Source: a bacterium
Lineage (GTDB): Bacteria > Armatimonadota > UBA5829
DNA length: 64,000 bases
Assembly (NCBI GenBank): GCA_021371935.1
Contig: JAJFVF010000002.1
Span: 186,001-250,000 of the forward strand
Direction of reading: 5' to 3'
The position numbers and the translations under genes were made by a program. Of this stretch, positions 17,101-25,979 are shown one piece after another; positions within the stretch are counted from its first letter, which is position 1; each line of letters opens with the position of its first letter. Under the pieces are notes generated by a model that saw only the letters and a program-made list of their open reading frames with translations, had not been told where the DNA came from and did not search any database.

Positions 17101-18326
17101 ACTTGATCCGGCGCCTTTATACACTCCATCATACGCTCTCCCCAACTGGATATGCTGCTTCCGGCAACTTCTTTCAAAAAGCCCTGGAACATCTCCAGGC
17201 CTTCAGTTTTTGAAAAGGCGTCTGTGACTCCATCACTGTAGAGGACAAGCACATCTCCGGGTTCCAAAGTTATGCTACGCTGTGCATATTCTGCAGCTTC
17301 CAGCACTCCCAAAGGGATATCTGCTTGTATGCCGCTCAAAACCCCACCATCGGGTTTTACAACCATAATGGGCATATGGCCTGCATTGAAATAGCGGAAC
17401 CGGCCAGTATTTACCGCCAGAATTCCATAGGTCATGGTTACGAATGTTTCACTTGTGGTGACAGACAGAAGGTGATAATTTAGGTCTGCGGCCATTTTGG
17501 ACAGGTTTTCATTGTAGTGTTCGTATATGCCATACTTGGCACCCGATATCAAGAGAGCGGCTGGGACACCCTTGCCCGCAACATCAGCAACGCCGATCCC
17601 AAGTCGATCATTCTCAATAGGGAAGAATTCATACAAATCCCCACCGACTTCCCGCGCCGGGTTATACAGCACCGATATCTTCATGCCATTAATTTCAGGG
17701 ATTTCCTGTGGAAGCTGGGCCTGTTGAACTTGCCTTGCCACTTCCAATTCTCGATCCATCGCTGCCTGCTGTGCCATTAATTCCGAGGCCGTTGAATCGA
17801 GAGCTTGGATGCGGTCACGCAGCGCACCAGTAATCAAGGCGATCAGAAACAGATATGGAAAAGTCTGTGTTATATCATCAACCAACAAAAATTCAGAAAG
17901 CGCCCAGTGCTTCAGTGAGGCCTGGACACACAATGAAACAATGCCTATTGCCAGTGCGCTCAACATCGAGCCTTGCGTGCCGAAAGTGACGGCAGCCGTG
18001 ATAAGCGTCACATAATAGAGTGGATAAAACGGACTGGCAAGACCTCCGCTGTAGTATACGACCACCGTGACGAACAAAATATCGGTTGTCGTAACAACGA
18101 TGTCGGATACACGGCCAAGACGCCTTCCAATGGTGAGAGGAAATATAAGTGTGCCAACGGCTATTGCAACCACTGCCCAGAATATCTCTGCTCGTTCAAT
18201 TTGGACAGTTGCATACTTCAGTTGGGATTCAATAAGGACCCCAATGATAATCAGCCATCTTATAACATAAAGGCCGACCCTCACTCGTTTCGGTACTGCT
18301 TCCAGGCTCTCATTATCCACGTGCAT
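17046..18326 (-). CDS. Membrane-bound PP2C-type (SpoIIE) serine phosphatase
   Basis: 426 residues from ATG 18326, behind AGGAG (TTG 18353 is the alternative). About five or six transmembrane helices (residues 15-175, MASE-like) precede a short coiled coil (MAQQAAMDRELEVARQVQQA), the linker typical of RsbU-like phosphatases, and then a PPM domain with VGGDLYEFF, GVADVAGKGVPAAL, FNAGHMPIMVV, LYSDGVTDAF and VDDITMVAIHF. It likely senses something at the membrane and dephosphorylates an anti-anti-sigma-type protein. It is the second such phosphatase in the window and is divergent from dnaA. Confidence 0.9.
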   Translation of the reverse strand: MHVDNESLEAVPKRVRVGLYVIRWLIIIGVLIESQLKYATVQIERAEIFWAVVAIAVGTLIFPLTIGRRLGRVSDIVVTTTDILFVTVVVYYSGGLASPFYPLYYVTLITAAVTFGTQGSMLSALAIGIVSLCVQASLKHWALSEFLLVDDITQTFPYLFLIALITGALRDRIQALDSTASELMAQQAAMDRELEVARQVQQAQLPQEIPEINGMKISVLYNPAREVGGDLYEFFPIENDRLGIGVADVAGKGVPAALLISGAKYGIYEHYNENLSKMAADLNYHLLSVTTSETFVTMTYGILAVNTGRFRYFNAGHMPIMVVKPDGGVLSGIQADIPLGVLEAAEYAQRSITLEPGDVLVLYSDGVTDAFSKTEGLEMFQGFLKEVAGSSISSWGERMMECIKAPDQVDDITMVAIHFISKSQLS

Positions 18327-18463
18327 CTGACTCCTGATTAGAGCATTACTCAAACATTCTTCCCATAATAACGACTATACTCTATTTGTTACGCAATTTT
18401 GTGGCAACAAGTTCAGGCATATAAGCTGGGTAATTTTGGGACACAAAAAATTTGCTCATGGTG

Positions 18464-18493
18464 TTGATGAATTACCTGGCCGAGTGCTATAAT
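18464..18493 (+). promoter_or_regulatory. Sigma-70-type promoter of dnaA
   Basis: TTGATG and TATAAT separated by 18 bp, 50 bp before the GTG start of dnaA. Confidence 0.65.
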
Positions 18494-18542
18494 CCCTGAT
18501 ACTATAGACCTCGTTTCTTTCTACTTTTAGCTCACAAGATGG

Positions 18543-19946
18543 GTGAATGGTTTGACCGATAAGCAGCTCCAACTAGGTGAAGATGATGCTTTTCTTGCAC
18601 TGCAGAATGCATGGCTGCACGCATTGGAAGTGCTGGAAATGCAGGTCAACAAGCCGTCTTTCGAGAGTTGGATAAAGACTGCCCGACCTCTGTCTATTGA
18701 CGGTGGGTTGGTAAAGATAGCCACAAACAGCCGGTTTGCAAAACATTGGCTGGAAAGCAAGCATATCGGACACATCAAGGAAATTCTCGAAAGCGATCTG
18801 GGCACAAAGCTGAGCGTGCGTGTCGAGCTTATTGAGAGCAATGAGCCTGCCATACTCGCCGAAAAGCTGCCCACAAAACCAAAACCCAAGTCCAAAGAAG
18901 AAGATGAGTCGATCTCGCTGCCTATCAACAGCCAGTATAACTTCGAAAATTTTGTTGTCGGCCCCACAAACAGGCTTGCTCATGCCTGCGCTATGGCTAT
19001 TGCCGAAAACCCGGGCAAGATGTATAACCCGCTCTTCGTCTATGGCGGACCCGGACTTGGCAAGACGCATCTGATGCATGCTCTGGGTCAGTCGGCAATG
19101 ACCAACTTCCCGGGAATGAAAGTGGCCTATGTGTCTGGGGAAGCATTTACTTACCACTACGTAAACTCACTGCGTGAGCACAAGGCCGCCGAATTTAGGC
19201 GCAAATATCGCAGTATAGATGTCTGGCTGGTGGACGACATTCAGTTCCTGGTGGGAAAAGAACGCACCGAAGAAGAGTTTTTCCATACATATAACGCTAT
19301 ATATGAGATGGGCAAACAGATTGTGCTCACAAGCGACCGTGCGCCAAGGGACCTTAAGCTGGATACACGGCTGCTCTCACGTTTTGAATGTGGAATGATA
19401 GCCGACATCGCTCCACCGGACCTTGAAACCCGAATGGCTATATTGGAAACAAAAGCCGAGTATGAGAATATCACACTTTCCAACGATGTGATATTGTACA
19501 TTGCGAAGCTCATAACCTCCAACGTCAGAAGGCTGGAAAGTGCGCTCATACAACTGCATGCATATGCTTCGTTGATGAAAACCTCGGTCACACCCACTCT
19601 TGCCCAGGAAGTCCTGAGCAAGCACTTTGGAGAAGAGGCGGCGCAGGTGATTGATGCGCAGAAAGTGCAGCTTGAGGTTGCGAAGAAGTTCAATGTGGAA
19701 CTGAGCGATCTGAAAGGCAAATGCAGGAGCGCGGATATAGTTGTTCCCAGGCAGATCGCGATGTACCTTATCCGCGAGCTTACCAATTATTCCCTGCCGT
19801 CAATAGGCAAGGCTTTTGGCGGAAGAGATCACTCGACAGTGCTTCATGCATGCAAAAAGATCGAAGAGAAGATGGCTGAGGATAAAGGTTTCAATTCCAT
19901 GGTCGCGGAACTTGAGCGTCAAATCAAGATGGGGAAAACCTGTTAG
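18543..19946 (+). CDS. dnaA: Chromosomal replication initiator protein DnaA
   Basis: 467 residues, GTG start. Domain I contains WLHALEVLEMQVNKPSFESW, followed by a short linker. The AAA+ domain begins at SQYNFENFVVGPTNRLAHA, with Walker A GGPGLGKTH near 168-176 and Walker B VWLVDDIQFL near 230. Domain IV carries the DnaA-box-binding helix-turn-helix and signature (PSIGKAFGGRDHSTVLHACK). DnaA opens the origin. The downstream gap has DnaA boxes. dnaN does not follow; recF is about 30 kb away, so the usual dnaA-dnaN-recF order is broken. Confidence 0.98.
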   Translation: MNGLTDKQLQLGEDDAFLALQNAWLHALEVLEMQVNKPSFESWIKTARPLSIDGGLVKIATNSRFAKHWLESKHIGHIKEILESDLGTKLSVRVELIESNEPAILAEKLPTKPKPKSKEEDESISLPINSQYNFENFVVGPTNRLAHACAMAIAENPGKMYNPLFVYGGPGLGKTHLMHALGQSAMTNFPGMKVAYVSGEAFTYHYVNSLREHKAAEFRRKYRSIDVWLVDDIQFLVGKERTEEEFFHTYNAIYEMGKQIVLTSDRAPRDLKLDTRLLSRFECGMIADIAPPDLETRMAILETKAEYENITLSNDVILYIAKLITSNVRRLESALIQLHAYASLMKTSVTPTLAQEVLSKHFGEEAAQVIDAQKVQLEVAKKFNVELSDLKGKCRSADIVVPRQIAMYLIRELTNYSLPSIGKAFGGRDHSTVLHACKKIEEKMAEDKGFNSMVAELERQIKMGKTC

Positions 19947-20200
19947 CTCAACAGGTAAACAAGCTGTGGAAAAAACTGTTCATTGTAATGTGGACTAATT
20001 ATTTGTTGGTAACTGATGCTTTCTCCACTTTCCGGTCACCGTGAAACAGCCACGACCGGTATTTTGTCCACAGACATTCCTGAGCTTGTATTCCGCACGA
20101 AAAAAAGTGTTTTCCACAGTATCCACAACCCCTATTACAACCACAACAATTTTCTATATAATAATATTATAGAGTAATACGTTATCGAGCAAAGGAATGT
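19947..20200. other. Probable chromosomal origin (oriC)
   Basis: Five near-matches to TTATCCACA cluster in this gap: TGTGGAAAA (19965, minus), TGTGGACTA (19989, minus), TTGTCCACA (20064), TTTTCCACA (20110) and GTATCCACA (20119). Each differs from consensus by one or two bases. An AT-rich tract with TATATAATAATATTATA-like sequence follows at about 20150-20180 and could be the unwinding element. Position directly after dnaA supports the call. Confidence 0.8.
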
Positions 20201-20298
20201 TTCTGCTCATGGAGCACCCTTGAATTTGCCCGCATGTTTTCATGCATTTCGGCGCGTTCGCTTGAGTTATCTCTGAAAAACTTATCTTTCTTACACCT

Positions 20299-21123
20299 AT
20301 GAGTCAATATAAAATAATCAATACTCAATCTAAAATTATAGATACTCATGCTCATTTGAATGATCCAAAGTTTGCTGAAGATTTGGACAAGGTGATCGAA
20401 CGGGCAAACGATGCGGAAATAGGTGAAATAATCGTCTGTGGGTATGACCTGGCATCGAGTGTGGATGCTGTGTATCTTGCCGAGCGTTATTCTTGCATAT
20501 TTGCCACTGTGGGAGTCCATCCTCACGATTCAAAAAGTTACGATGATGAGACGGCAAATAGGCTGATGGAACTTTCGGAGCACAATAAAGTCTTAGCAAT
20601 TGGTGAAGTGGGATTGGACTTCCATTATGACTTTAGCCCGCGAGCCGACCAGTTCAGAGCATTTGAAGCTCAGATTGACCTTGCGGGAAAATTGGAAATG
20701 CCTATTGTAGTCCACAGCCGCGATTCAAATCCAGAGGCATTGCAGGTAATAAAGTCACACGCAGCGAATATCATTGGAGGAGTGTTTCACTACTTCTCGG
20801 GTGATGTCGACTTTGCAAGACATGTGCTCGATTTGGGCTTGTATATAGGCGTCGATGGGCCTGTAACATATAAGACATCAGAAGTGCAGCGGCAAGTCGT
20901 AAAATATTGCCCGCTTGATCGAATTCTGATTGAGACCGACTGCCCTTATCTGGCTCCTATACCAAAGCGCGGCAAGCGCAACGAACCTGCTTACGCGCGA
21001 ATTGTGGCAGAGGAAGTGGCACGGCTAAAGGGAATATCAATCGAGGAACTGGCCGAAGTTACAACACAAAATGCACGGAGGTTGTTTTCAGAGAAACTGA
21101 ACGCAACTTTTTCGGGCTCTTAG
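20299..21123 (+). CDS. tatD: TatD family metal-dependent hydrolase
   Basis: 274 residues. The metal-binding set of the TatD/YcfH family is complete: DTHAH (His17, His19), VGVHPHD, GEVGLDFHYD, VVHSRD, FHYFSG and ETDCPYLAP. Members are 3'-5' DNA exonucleases or deacylases of D-aminoacyl compounds. The assignment as TatD-type nuclease is by family. It starts about 100 bp after the likely origin. A less likely in-frame start lies a few codons later at the conserved IIDTHAH. Confidence 0.93.
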   Translation: MSQYKIINTQSKIIDTHAHLNDPKFAEDLDKVIERANDAEIGEIIVCGYDLASSVDAVYLAERYSCIFATVGVHPHDSKSYDDETANRLMELSEHNKVLAIGEVGLDFHYDFSPRADQFRAFEAQIDLAGKLEMPIVVHSRDSNPEALQVIKSHAANIIGGVFHYFSGDVDFARHVLDLGLYIGVDGPVTYKTSEVQRQVVKYCPLDRILIETDCPYLAPIPKRGKRNEPAYARIVAEEVARLKGISIEELAEVTTQNARRLFSEKLNATFSGS

Positions 21124-21163
21124 CTCTACACTTTCTGCTGTGAGCTATGTAAAGGAGGCTGTA

Positions 21164-22144
21164 ATGAACAATCGAAACCGTCGTCTCAGGCCGCTCGGCA
21201 TTACGGATATTCTGGACGAGACAGTAGACCTCTACAAGACCAACTTTGCTCTCTTGATCGGTATCTCCGCCGTGCTTTATGTGCCGTATATTCTTTTATC
21301 CTCACTTCTGCCTCAGCCGAAAGATGAAGCAATGTTCAACCCATATAACTGGTTGGGGATTGCGATATTAGGTGTGCTGTTTTATGTGGTTATAAATCCA
21401 TTGGTCACAGGTGCGCTGACTTTTGCGATATCGGAGAGGTATCTTGACAGACAGACGACGATTTCTGATTGCTACAGGCGTGTTTCGAGGCCGGGTGTGT
21501 TATTGCGGTTTATTGGTGCAACGGTTATAACGGGGCTTGCAATATTGGGCGCATGCCTGCTGCCGATTTTAATGATCGGAGCATCTGCGGCACTGATGGC
21601 TTGGCTCAAGACCGGTATGGCAATCGGGATCGGAGCAATACTAATAATAGCTGGTTTTGCTGCGTTTATTCTGCCTATATGGTTGGGTTTGAGGTTCACC
21701 CTTGTGTCGCCCGCATTTTTTATCGAGTCTGAACATGCTATGTTGGCAATAGACAGGAGCTGGCGTTTGATGAAAGGCAATGCTCTGAAGGCGCTTGGCC
21801 TGCTTGCCATTGCCGGGATAGTTGTGGCGGTGATACAGGGGATAGTGGTGGGTCCGGTAAGTCTTTTGGCTGCTTTCAGCTCAAGGGGTGGAGCCGATCC
21901 GAATTGGTGGATGACGGCTATCAGTGCAATTCTAAACACAGTGGTAAGCACACTGCTGCTGCCTGTGTCATCGATAGTAATGATTCTGCTTTACTACGAT
22001 GTGCGGATCCGCAAAGAGGGCTTCGATCTGGAGCTTCTGGCAAATGAACTCGATCAGAAGACTCGCGAACTCTCTGCGCACGATATTACCAGCCTGCCTC
22101 AGGAACAGACATATCCGTCTGTCGAACCGGAGAAGCGGGACTGA
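21164..22144 (+). CDS. Polytopic membrane protein, GPDPase_memb-like (first paralog)
   Basis: 326 residues from ATG 21164, behind AAAGGAGG. It opens RRLRPLGITDILDETVDLYKTNFALLIGIS, the typical start of the glycerophosphodiester-phosphodiesterase membrane-domain family (PF10110), and has about six transmembrane helices and the family motif SWRLMKGNALKAL. The C-terminus is cytosolic and charged. Catalytic residues are not present. It overlaps by one base with a clear paralog and heads an operon ending in MoxR, so it may form a membrane complex with the DUF4129 and DUF4350 proteins. Confidence 0.8.
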   Translation: MNNRNRRLRPLGITDILDETVDLYKTNFALLIGISAVLYVPYILLSSLLPQPKDEAMFNPYNWLGIAILGVLFYVVINPLVTGALTFAISERYLDRQTTISDCYRRVSRPGVLLRFIGATVITGLAILGACLLPILMIGASAALMAWLKTGMAIGIGAILIIAGFAAFILPIWLGLRFTLVSPAFFIESEHAMLAIDRSWRLMKGNALKALGLLAIAGIVVAVIQGIVVGPVSLLAAFSSRGGADPNWWMTAISAILNTVVSTLLLPVSSIVMILLYYDVRIRKEGFDLELLANELDQKTRELSAHDITSLPQEQTYPSVEPEKRD

Positions 22145-22974
22145 TGACCAAGGTCAGGACAGAAGAGTCGCGAATTCTTCCATTGGGCAGTATGGAGATA
22201 CTCACTGTAGCGATCACTCTGTACAAATCTCATTTCTTGCTGCTTGCTGGAATATCCGCTGTGGTCAGTGTTCCTTATTTTATCTTATACTATGCGCTTA
22301 CAGATGTTGGATGCAATTCTACTATAGCCTACATGTCTACTTTTATAAGAAACCCTATTTTGAGTGCCGCCCTTGTCTTCGCAGTTTATGAGACGTGCCT
22401 TTCAAGAGAGGTGTCAGTAATCAAAAGCTATCAACACATATTGCACTCATCACTTGTATTGCCACTTATGGGAGCTTATTCGATTCCTTTTGCCCTATGT
22501 ATGTTGCTTATGTGGGTAGTGTCTCTAGACATTTCAAAATTAGTTTTTTGCATGCCGGCAATGCTGATATATTTTCCGTTTATGATCTACGTAGGCATTC
22601 GCCTTCTACTAATTGTGCCGATATGTGTGTTGGAAAGAACCGGCGCCAGAGCAACACTCACAAGAAGCTGGAACCTTATGAAAGGCAGCATGGGAAAAGC
22701 GTTTTGGCTGTATGCAGCAATTTTATTTATGTTCGGCGGAGCTTATTGCATACTATTGCAATTTGGACATATGCTATCATCCACAGGGGATAATATGCTG
22801 ACGAATACAACATTGGGACATGTCATTACATCTATTATTGGCCTGCTAATAGCTCCGGTGTTTACACTTACAAATGTCTTCCTTTATTATGACATCCGTG
22901 CCAGACAAGAAGGCTTTGATAAGAAGGCGCTCTTGACTAAGCTCGACAACAATTTCGGTGGAGTCGGACAATGA
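22144..22974 (+). CDS. Polytopic membrane protein, GPDPase_memb-like (second paralog)
   Basis: 276 residues with six hydrophobic segments. Shared motifs with the preceding gene (ITLYKSHFLLLAGISAVV, LTRSWNLMKGSMGKAF, FLYYDIRARQEGFD) show tandem duplication. The start overlaps the previous stop (TGATG), and its own stop overlaps the next start (ATGA), so translation is coupled. Function unknown. Confidence 0.78.
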   Translation: MTKVRTEESRILPLGSMEILTVAITLYKSHFLLLAGISAVVSVPYFILYYALTDVGCNSTIAYMSTFIRNPILSAALVFAVYETCLSREVSVIKSYQHILHSSLVLPLMGAYSIPFALCMLLMWVVSLDISKLVFCMPAMLIYFPFMIYVGIRLLLIVPICVLERTGARATLTRSWNLMKGSMGKAFWLYAAILFMFGGAYCILLQFGHMLSSTGDNMLTNTTLGHVITSIIGLLIAPVFTLTNVFLYYDIRARQEGFDKKALLTKLDNNFGGVGQ

Positions 22975-23729
22975 AGCGTCTTGCCGCCATACTAATGCTG
23001 CTTCTGTTTGTGTACGCTTCGTCTTGCACTGCACAAAATACCATTGCATCAGAGAACAAAGGCATTTCCAACAAGACGGAAACTGTCAATCCATCTGTAA
23101 TAAGCCGCCAAATCAAGCAAATTTTATCCCAGCCCGAATACAATCGAGTCTACGCCAAAGATAGTGTGCCTAAATGGTGGAAGGACTTTTGGAAAAAGGT
23201 CATAGATGTGGCGGGCAAGTTTTTCGCGTGGTTTTACAGATCGATTAGTCTGCACAGTGAGCAGGCGGGCAGGCTGACATCGTTTGTATTCGCATGCCTT
23301 GTTATAATAGCGTTTTTTGCGCTGCTGGCTCTGATAATTAACAGGATATCTCGCGGCATCAGGACAAATGTCGAGAGTGGTATTGAACTAGACTCGGGCG
23401 ACTATGATATCCTATCGTCACGTCCGCTTATATCCGAGGCGCAAAAGCTGGCGGATTCGAGTGACTGGCGCGGGGCATTTCGGTGTGTGTATCTGGCCTC
23501 TATATCGCATTTGGATGAGATAGGCGTGCTGAGGTATGAGAAGAGCCGGACAAACTGGGAGTATCTGGGTGAGCTGGACAAGAACGGCAAACCGGATATC
23601 CGCGATCAACTCCGGCCTTTGACTTCTGACTTCGACCGCAAATTCTATGGGCGCGAGAGCTGCGACAAGACTGACTATCTTAACGCTATGGCCGTATACG
23701 AGCGCATCAAGTGCGAGGCGGCGGTATGA
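22971..23729 (+). CDS. DUF4129 domain-containing membrane protein
   Basis: 252 residues. An N-terminal signal sequence or lipoprotein-like leader (LLLFVYASSCTAQ) precedes a predicted outside segment, and a transmembrane helix lies near 100-122. The C-terminal DUF4129 domain (PF13559) contains AQKLADSSDWRGAFRCVYLA and LTSDFDRKFYGRE. DUF4129 proteins regularly accompany MoxR ATPases and transglutaminase-like or DUF58 proteins in envelope operons. Translationally coupled on both sides. Confidence 0.85.
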   Translation: MKRLAAILMLLLFVYASSCTAQNTIASENKGISNKTETVNPSVISRQIKQILSQPEYNRVYAKDSVPKWWKDFWKKVIDVAGKFFAWFYRSISLHSEQAGRLTSFVFACLVIIAFFALLALIINRISRGIRTNVESGIELDSGDYDILSSRPLISEAQKLADSSDWRGAFRCVYLASISHLDEIGVLRYEKSRTNWEYLGELDKNGKPDIRDQLRPLTSDFDRKFYGRESCDKTDYLNAMAVYERIKCEAAV

Positions 23730-24727
23730 AAAAAGATTCGATGATTATCATAGTCCTGCTTGCAATGCTGGTTATAGGCGGGATATTTATAGCAAACCCG
23801 CAAAAGCGCGAAGAGTCAAAGATCAGCACAACATATAATGCCGACCCGATGGGTGTAAAAGCATTTCACACTCTCCTCAATCGGGCTGGATACAATGCGG
23901 ACAGGCTTACCAGGCCATACACCGAACTGCCGGACAACACAAGACTTTTGATTGTCGTCCAACCTCAAAATGGCAAGTTTTCCAGTAGCGCCACTGCTTC
24001 GGGGATATCGTATAAAGAGCAGGAGTATCTTGCCAAATGGGTCAGCCGCGGTGGAGTCGTAATTTTCCTGGCAGATGACCTGAATGGTGTTCCTGCATCT
24101 TTCGGCTCTACACACAGACAAGGTAAAGGCTATATATACGCATATCCTTCCCGGAAGATGATTACAAACAAGGGCATGCGCAACTCCAAAAATGCAGTCG
24201 AGCTTATTGATATCATAAACAAACACACTGCCAAAGGTAATTTGATCTTGTTCGACGAGTATCACCACGGCGTTATAGACTCCAAGCCTCTCTGGTCATA
24301 TATCAGCAGACAAGTATGGATCGCAATTTGGATCATTGTATTTGCCGGGGTCCTGCTCATCTACAGCAGGGGCAGGCGGTTTGGGGCAGTGAGAAACATT
24401 TCGACTGACGAAAATGTGAGACCCGGGTTTGAATATGTAGAGTCCGTGGCCAGGCTCTACCGGCGCTCTCATGCGTCAGATATGGCCGCAGGGATACTGT
24501 GCGATTCGTTCAGGCAGAGCCTGTGTGCAAAACTGGGAGTCTCAGCAGATGACAAAACAGACAGGATAGTTTTCCGCCTGTCCGAAGAAGTGGGCAGCGA
24601 GACTGTTGGCAGAGCGGAAAAGCTGCTTACAGGGTTGCCGGCAGGAGAGAGCCTTACCGAGGAAGAACTTGTCGATATAGCTGTAGAAGTCCGTAGACTG
24701 GAGAAGGAGCTTGGCATTGGAAATTAA
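23726..24727 (+). CDS. DUF4350 domain-containing membrane protein
   Basis: 333 residues from ATG 23726, which overlaps the previous stop as ATGA. A signal anchor (SMIIIVLLAMLVIGGIFIA) is followed by the DUF4350 fold: DPMGVKAFHTLLNRAGYNADRL, LAKWVSRGGVVIFLADD and LILFDEYHHGV. A second transmembrane helix lies near 198-215, and a helical cytosolic tail follows. The fold resembles a ThuA/GATase-like extracytoplasmic sensor. Family members sit in MoxR operons, as here. Confidence 0.85.
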   Translation: MKKDSMIIIVLLAMLVIGGIFIANPQKREESKISTTYNADPMGVKAFHTLLNRAGYNADRLTRPYTELPDNTRLLIVVQPQNGKFSSSATASGISYKEQEYLAKWVSRGGVVIFLADDLNGVPASFGSTHRQGKGYIYAYPSRKMITNKGMRNSKNAVELIDIINKHTAKGNLILFDEYHHGVIDSKPLWSYISRQVWIAIWIIVFAGVLLIYSRGRRFGAVRNISTDENVRPGFEYVESVARLYRRSHASDMAAGILCDSFRQSLCAKLGVSADDKTDRIVFRLSEEVGSETVGRAEKLLTGLPAGESLTEEELVDIAVEVRRLEKELGIGN

Positions 24728-25682
24728 TGTTTCTGCAGTAACACAAACGGCTGATAGAGTGCGAAATGAGATGGCGAAGGTGGTGGTCGGCCAGCGGGAA
24801 GTGATCGACCAGATGCTGGTGGCGCTTTTGTGCGAGGGGCATGTGCTCCTTGAAGGTGTTCCCGGGATCGCAAAGACACTGATGGTCCGCACCCTGTCAC
24901 TGGCTATAAAAGCAGACTTCAACCGCATTCAGTTCACCCCTGACCTGATGCCTTCTGATGTGATAGGCACAAACGTGTTCGATCCTTCTTCCGGCGCTTT
25001 CAAGCTGCGCAAAGGCCCTGTGTTTACCGGCCTGCTCCTGGCTGATGAGATAAACCGCACACCACCCAAAACTCAGGCAGCACTACTCGAAGCCATGCAG
25101 GAGCGGCGCGTTACCATAGACGGCGAAAACCATACACTCGACCCGATATTTACAGTCTTTGCGACTCAAAACCCTATCGAGTATGAGGGCACATACCCCT
25201 TGCCGGAGGCTCAGCTGGACAGGTTTATGTTCAAGACAATAGTCGGATACCCTGCGTATGAGACTGAGATAGAGATGCTCTCGCGATGTAACTCCGGTTT
25301 CAGGTCTGTCAATATAGAGCAGGCCGGTATAGAGCCTGTGATCGATATAGAACAGATATCGCATCTGCGCAAGATAGTATCGGATGTCAATGTCGAGCAG
25401 CCGGTTGTGGACTATACAGCCAAGCTGGTTCGCAAGACCCGCGAAAACCGCAACCTGGTCCTTGGCGCAAGCCCAAGAGCATCGATATTTCTGCTGCTCG
25501 GCTCGAAAGCAGTTGCGGCAATGAGTGGCAGGTCATATGTAATACCGGACGATATCAAGCAGCTCGCCGCACCTGTATTAAGACATAGACTGATCCTCCG
25601 CCCAGAGGCCGAGATAGAAGGCCTCACACACGACAGAGTGGTTGAGTCCACAGTCTCAGAGGTCGAAGTGCCGCGGATTTAG
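24717..25682 (+). CDS. MoxR family AAA+ ATPase
   Basis: 321 residues. TTG 24717 follows AAGGAG by 7 nt and overlaps the DUF4350 gene. Walker A is GVPGIAKT (about 47-54), Walker B is LLLADEINR (about 107-115), followed by sensor 1 (FATQNPIEYEGTYPLPEAQLDRF, the MoxR signature) and sensor 2 (GASPRASI). MoxR ATPases act as chaperones in the assembly of metal-containing or membrane complexes. It is the last gene of the operon. The DUF58 gene that usually follows MoxR is missing here. Confidence 0.95.
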   Translation: MEINVSAVTQTADRVRNEMAKVVVGQREVIDQMLVALLCEGHVLLEGVPGIAKTLMVRTLSLAIKADFNRIQFTPDLMPSDVIGTNVFDPSSGAFKLRKGPVFTGLLLADEINRTPPKTQAALLEAMQERRVTIDGENHTLDPIFTVFATQNPIEYEGTYPLPEAQLDRFMFKTIVGYPAYETEIEMLSRCNSGFRSVNIEQAGIEPVIDIEQISHLRKIVSDVNVEQPVVDYTAKLVRKTRENRNLVLGASPRASIFLLLGSKAVAAMSGRSYVIPDDIKQLAAPVLRHRLILRPEAEIEGLTHDRVVESTVSEVEVPRI

Positions 25683-25715
25683 TAATTGATATTGAGTATT
25701 TTATATTTTGTTTTT

Positions 25716-25744
25716 ATGCCTCCAGGAAAGATTCCTGGAGGCAT
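25716..25744. repeat. Hairpin repeat, CCTCCAGG family, copy 3
   Basis: Perfect 13-bp stem ATGCCTCCAGGAA / TTCCTGGAGGCAT with loop AGA, 33 bp after the moxR stop. It may terminate the operon, though only ATGTTTATT follows. Confidence 0.65.
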
Positions 25745-25979
25745 ATGTTTATTATTGCCCATTCGGTCATGTATCGTACCGTTGTCTATACGGCAAAAAC
25801 CTCACTTACTAGAGAGCGTATCATATATTTAGCCATGAGACAACAAAATATATCATATTTAATAGTATAAAATATATTTAATATAAACTCCACAATAAGT
25901 TACTTTTGGTATATAATGCTGCTTAATGCATGTGTGCTAAACATGCAATTGTTTGATTATCAAAGGAGGGAAATGAGAA

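Noticed and set aside
20037-20050. CGTGAAACAG as a second parS near oriC
   Set aside because: Only one half of the palindrome matches.
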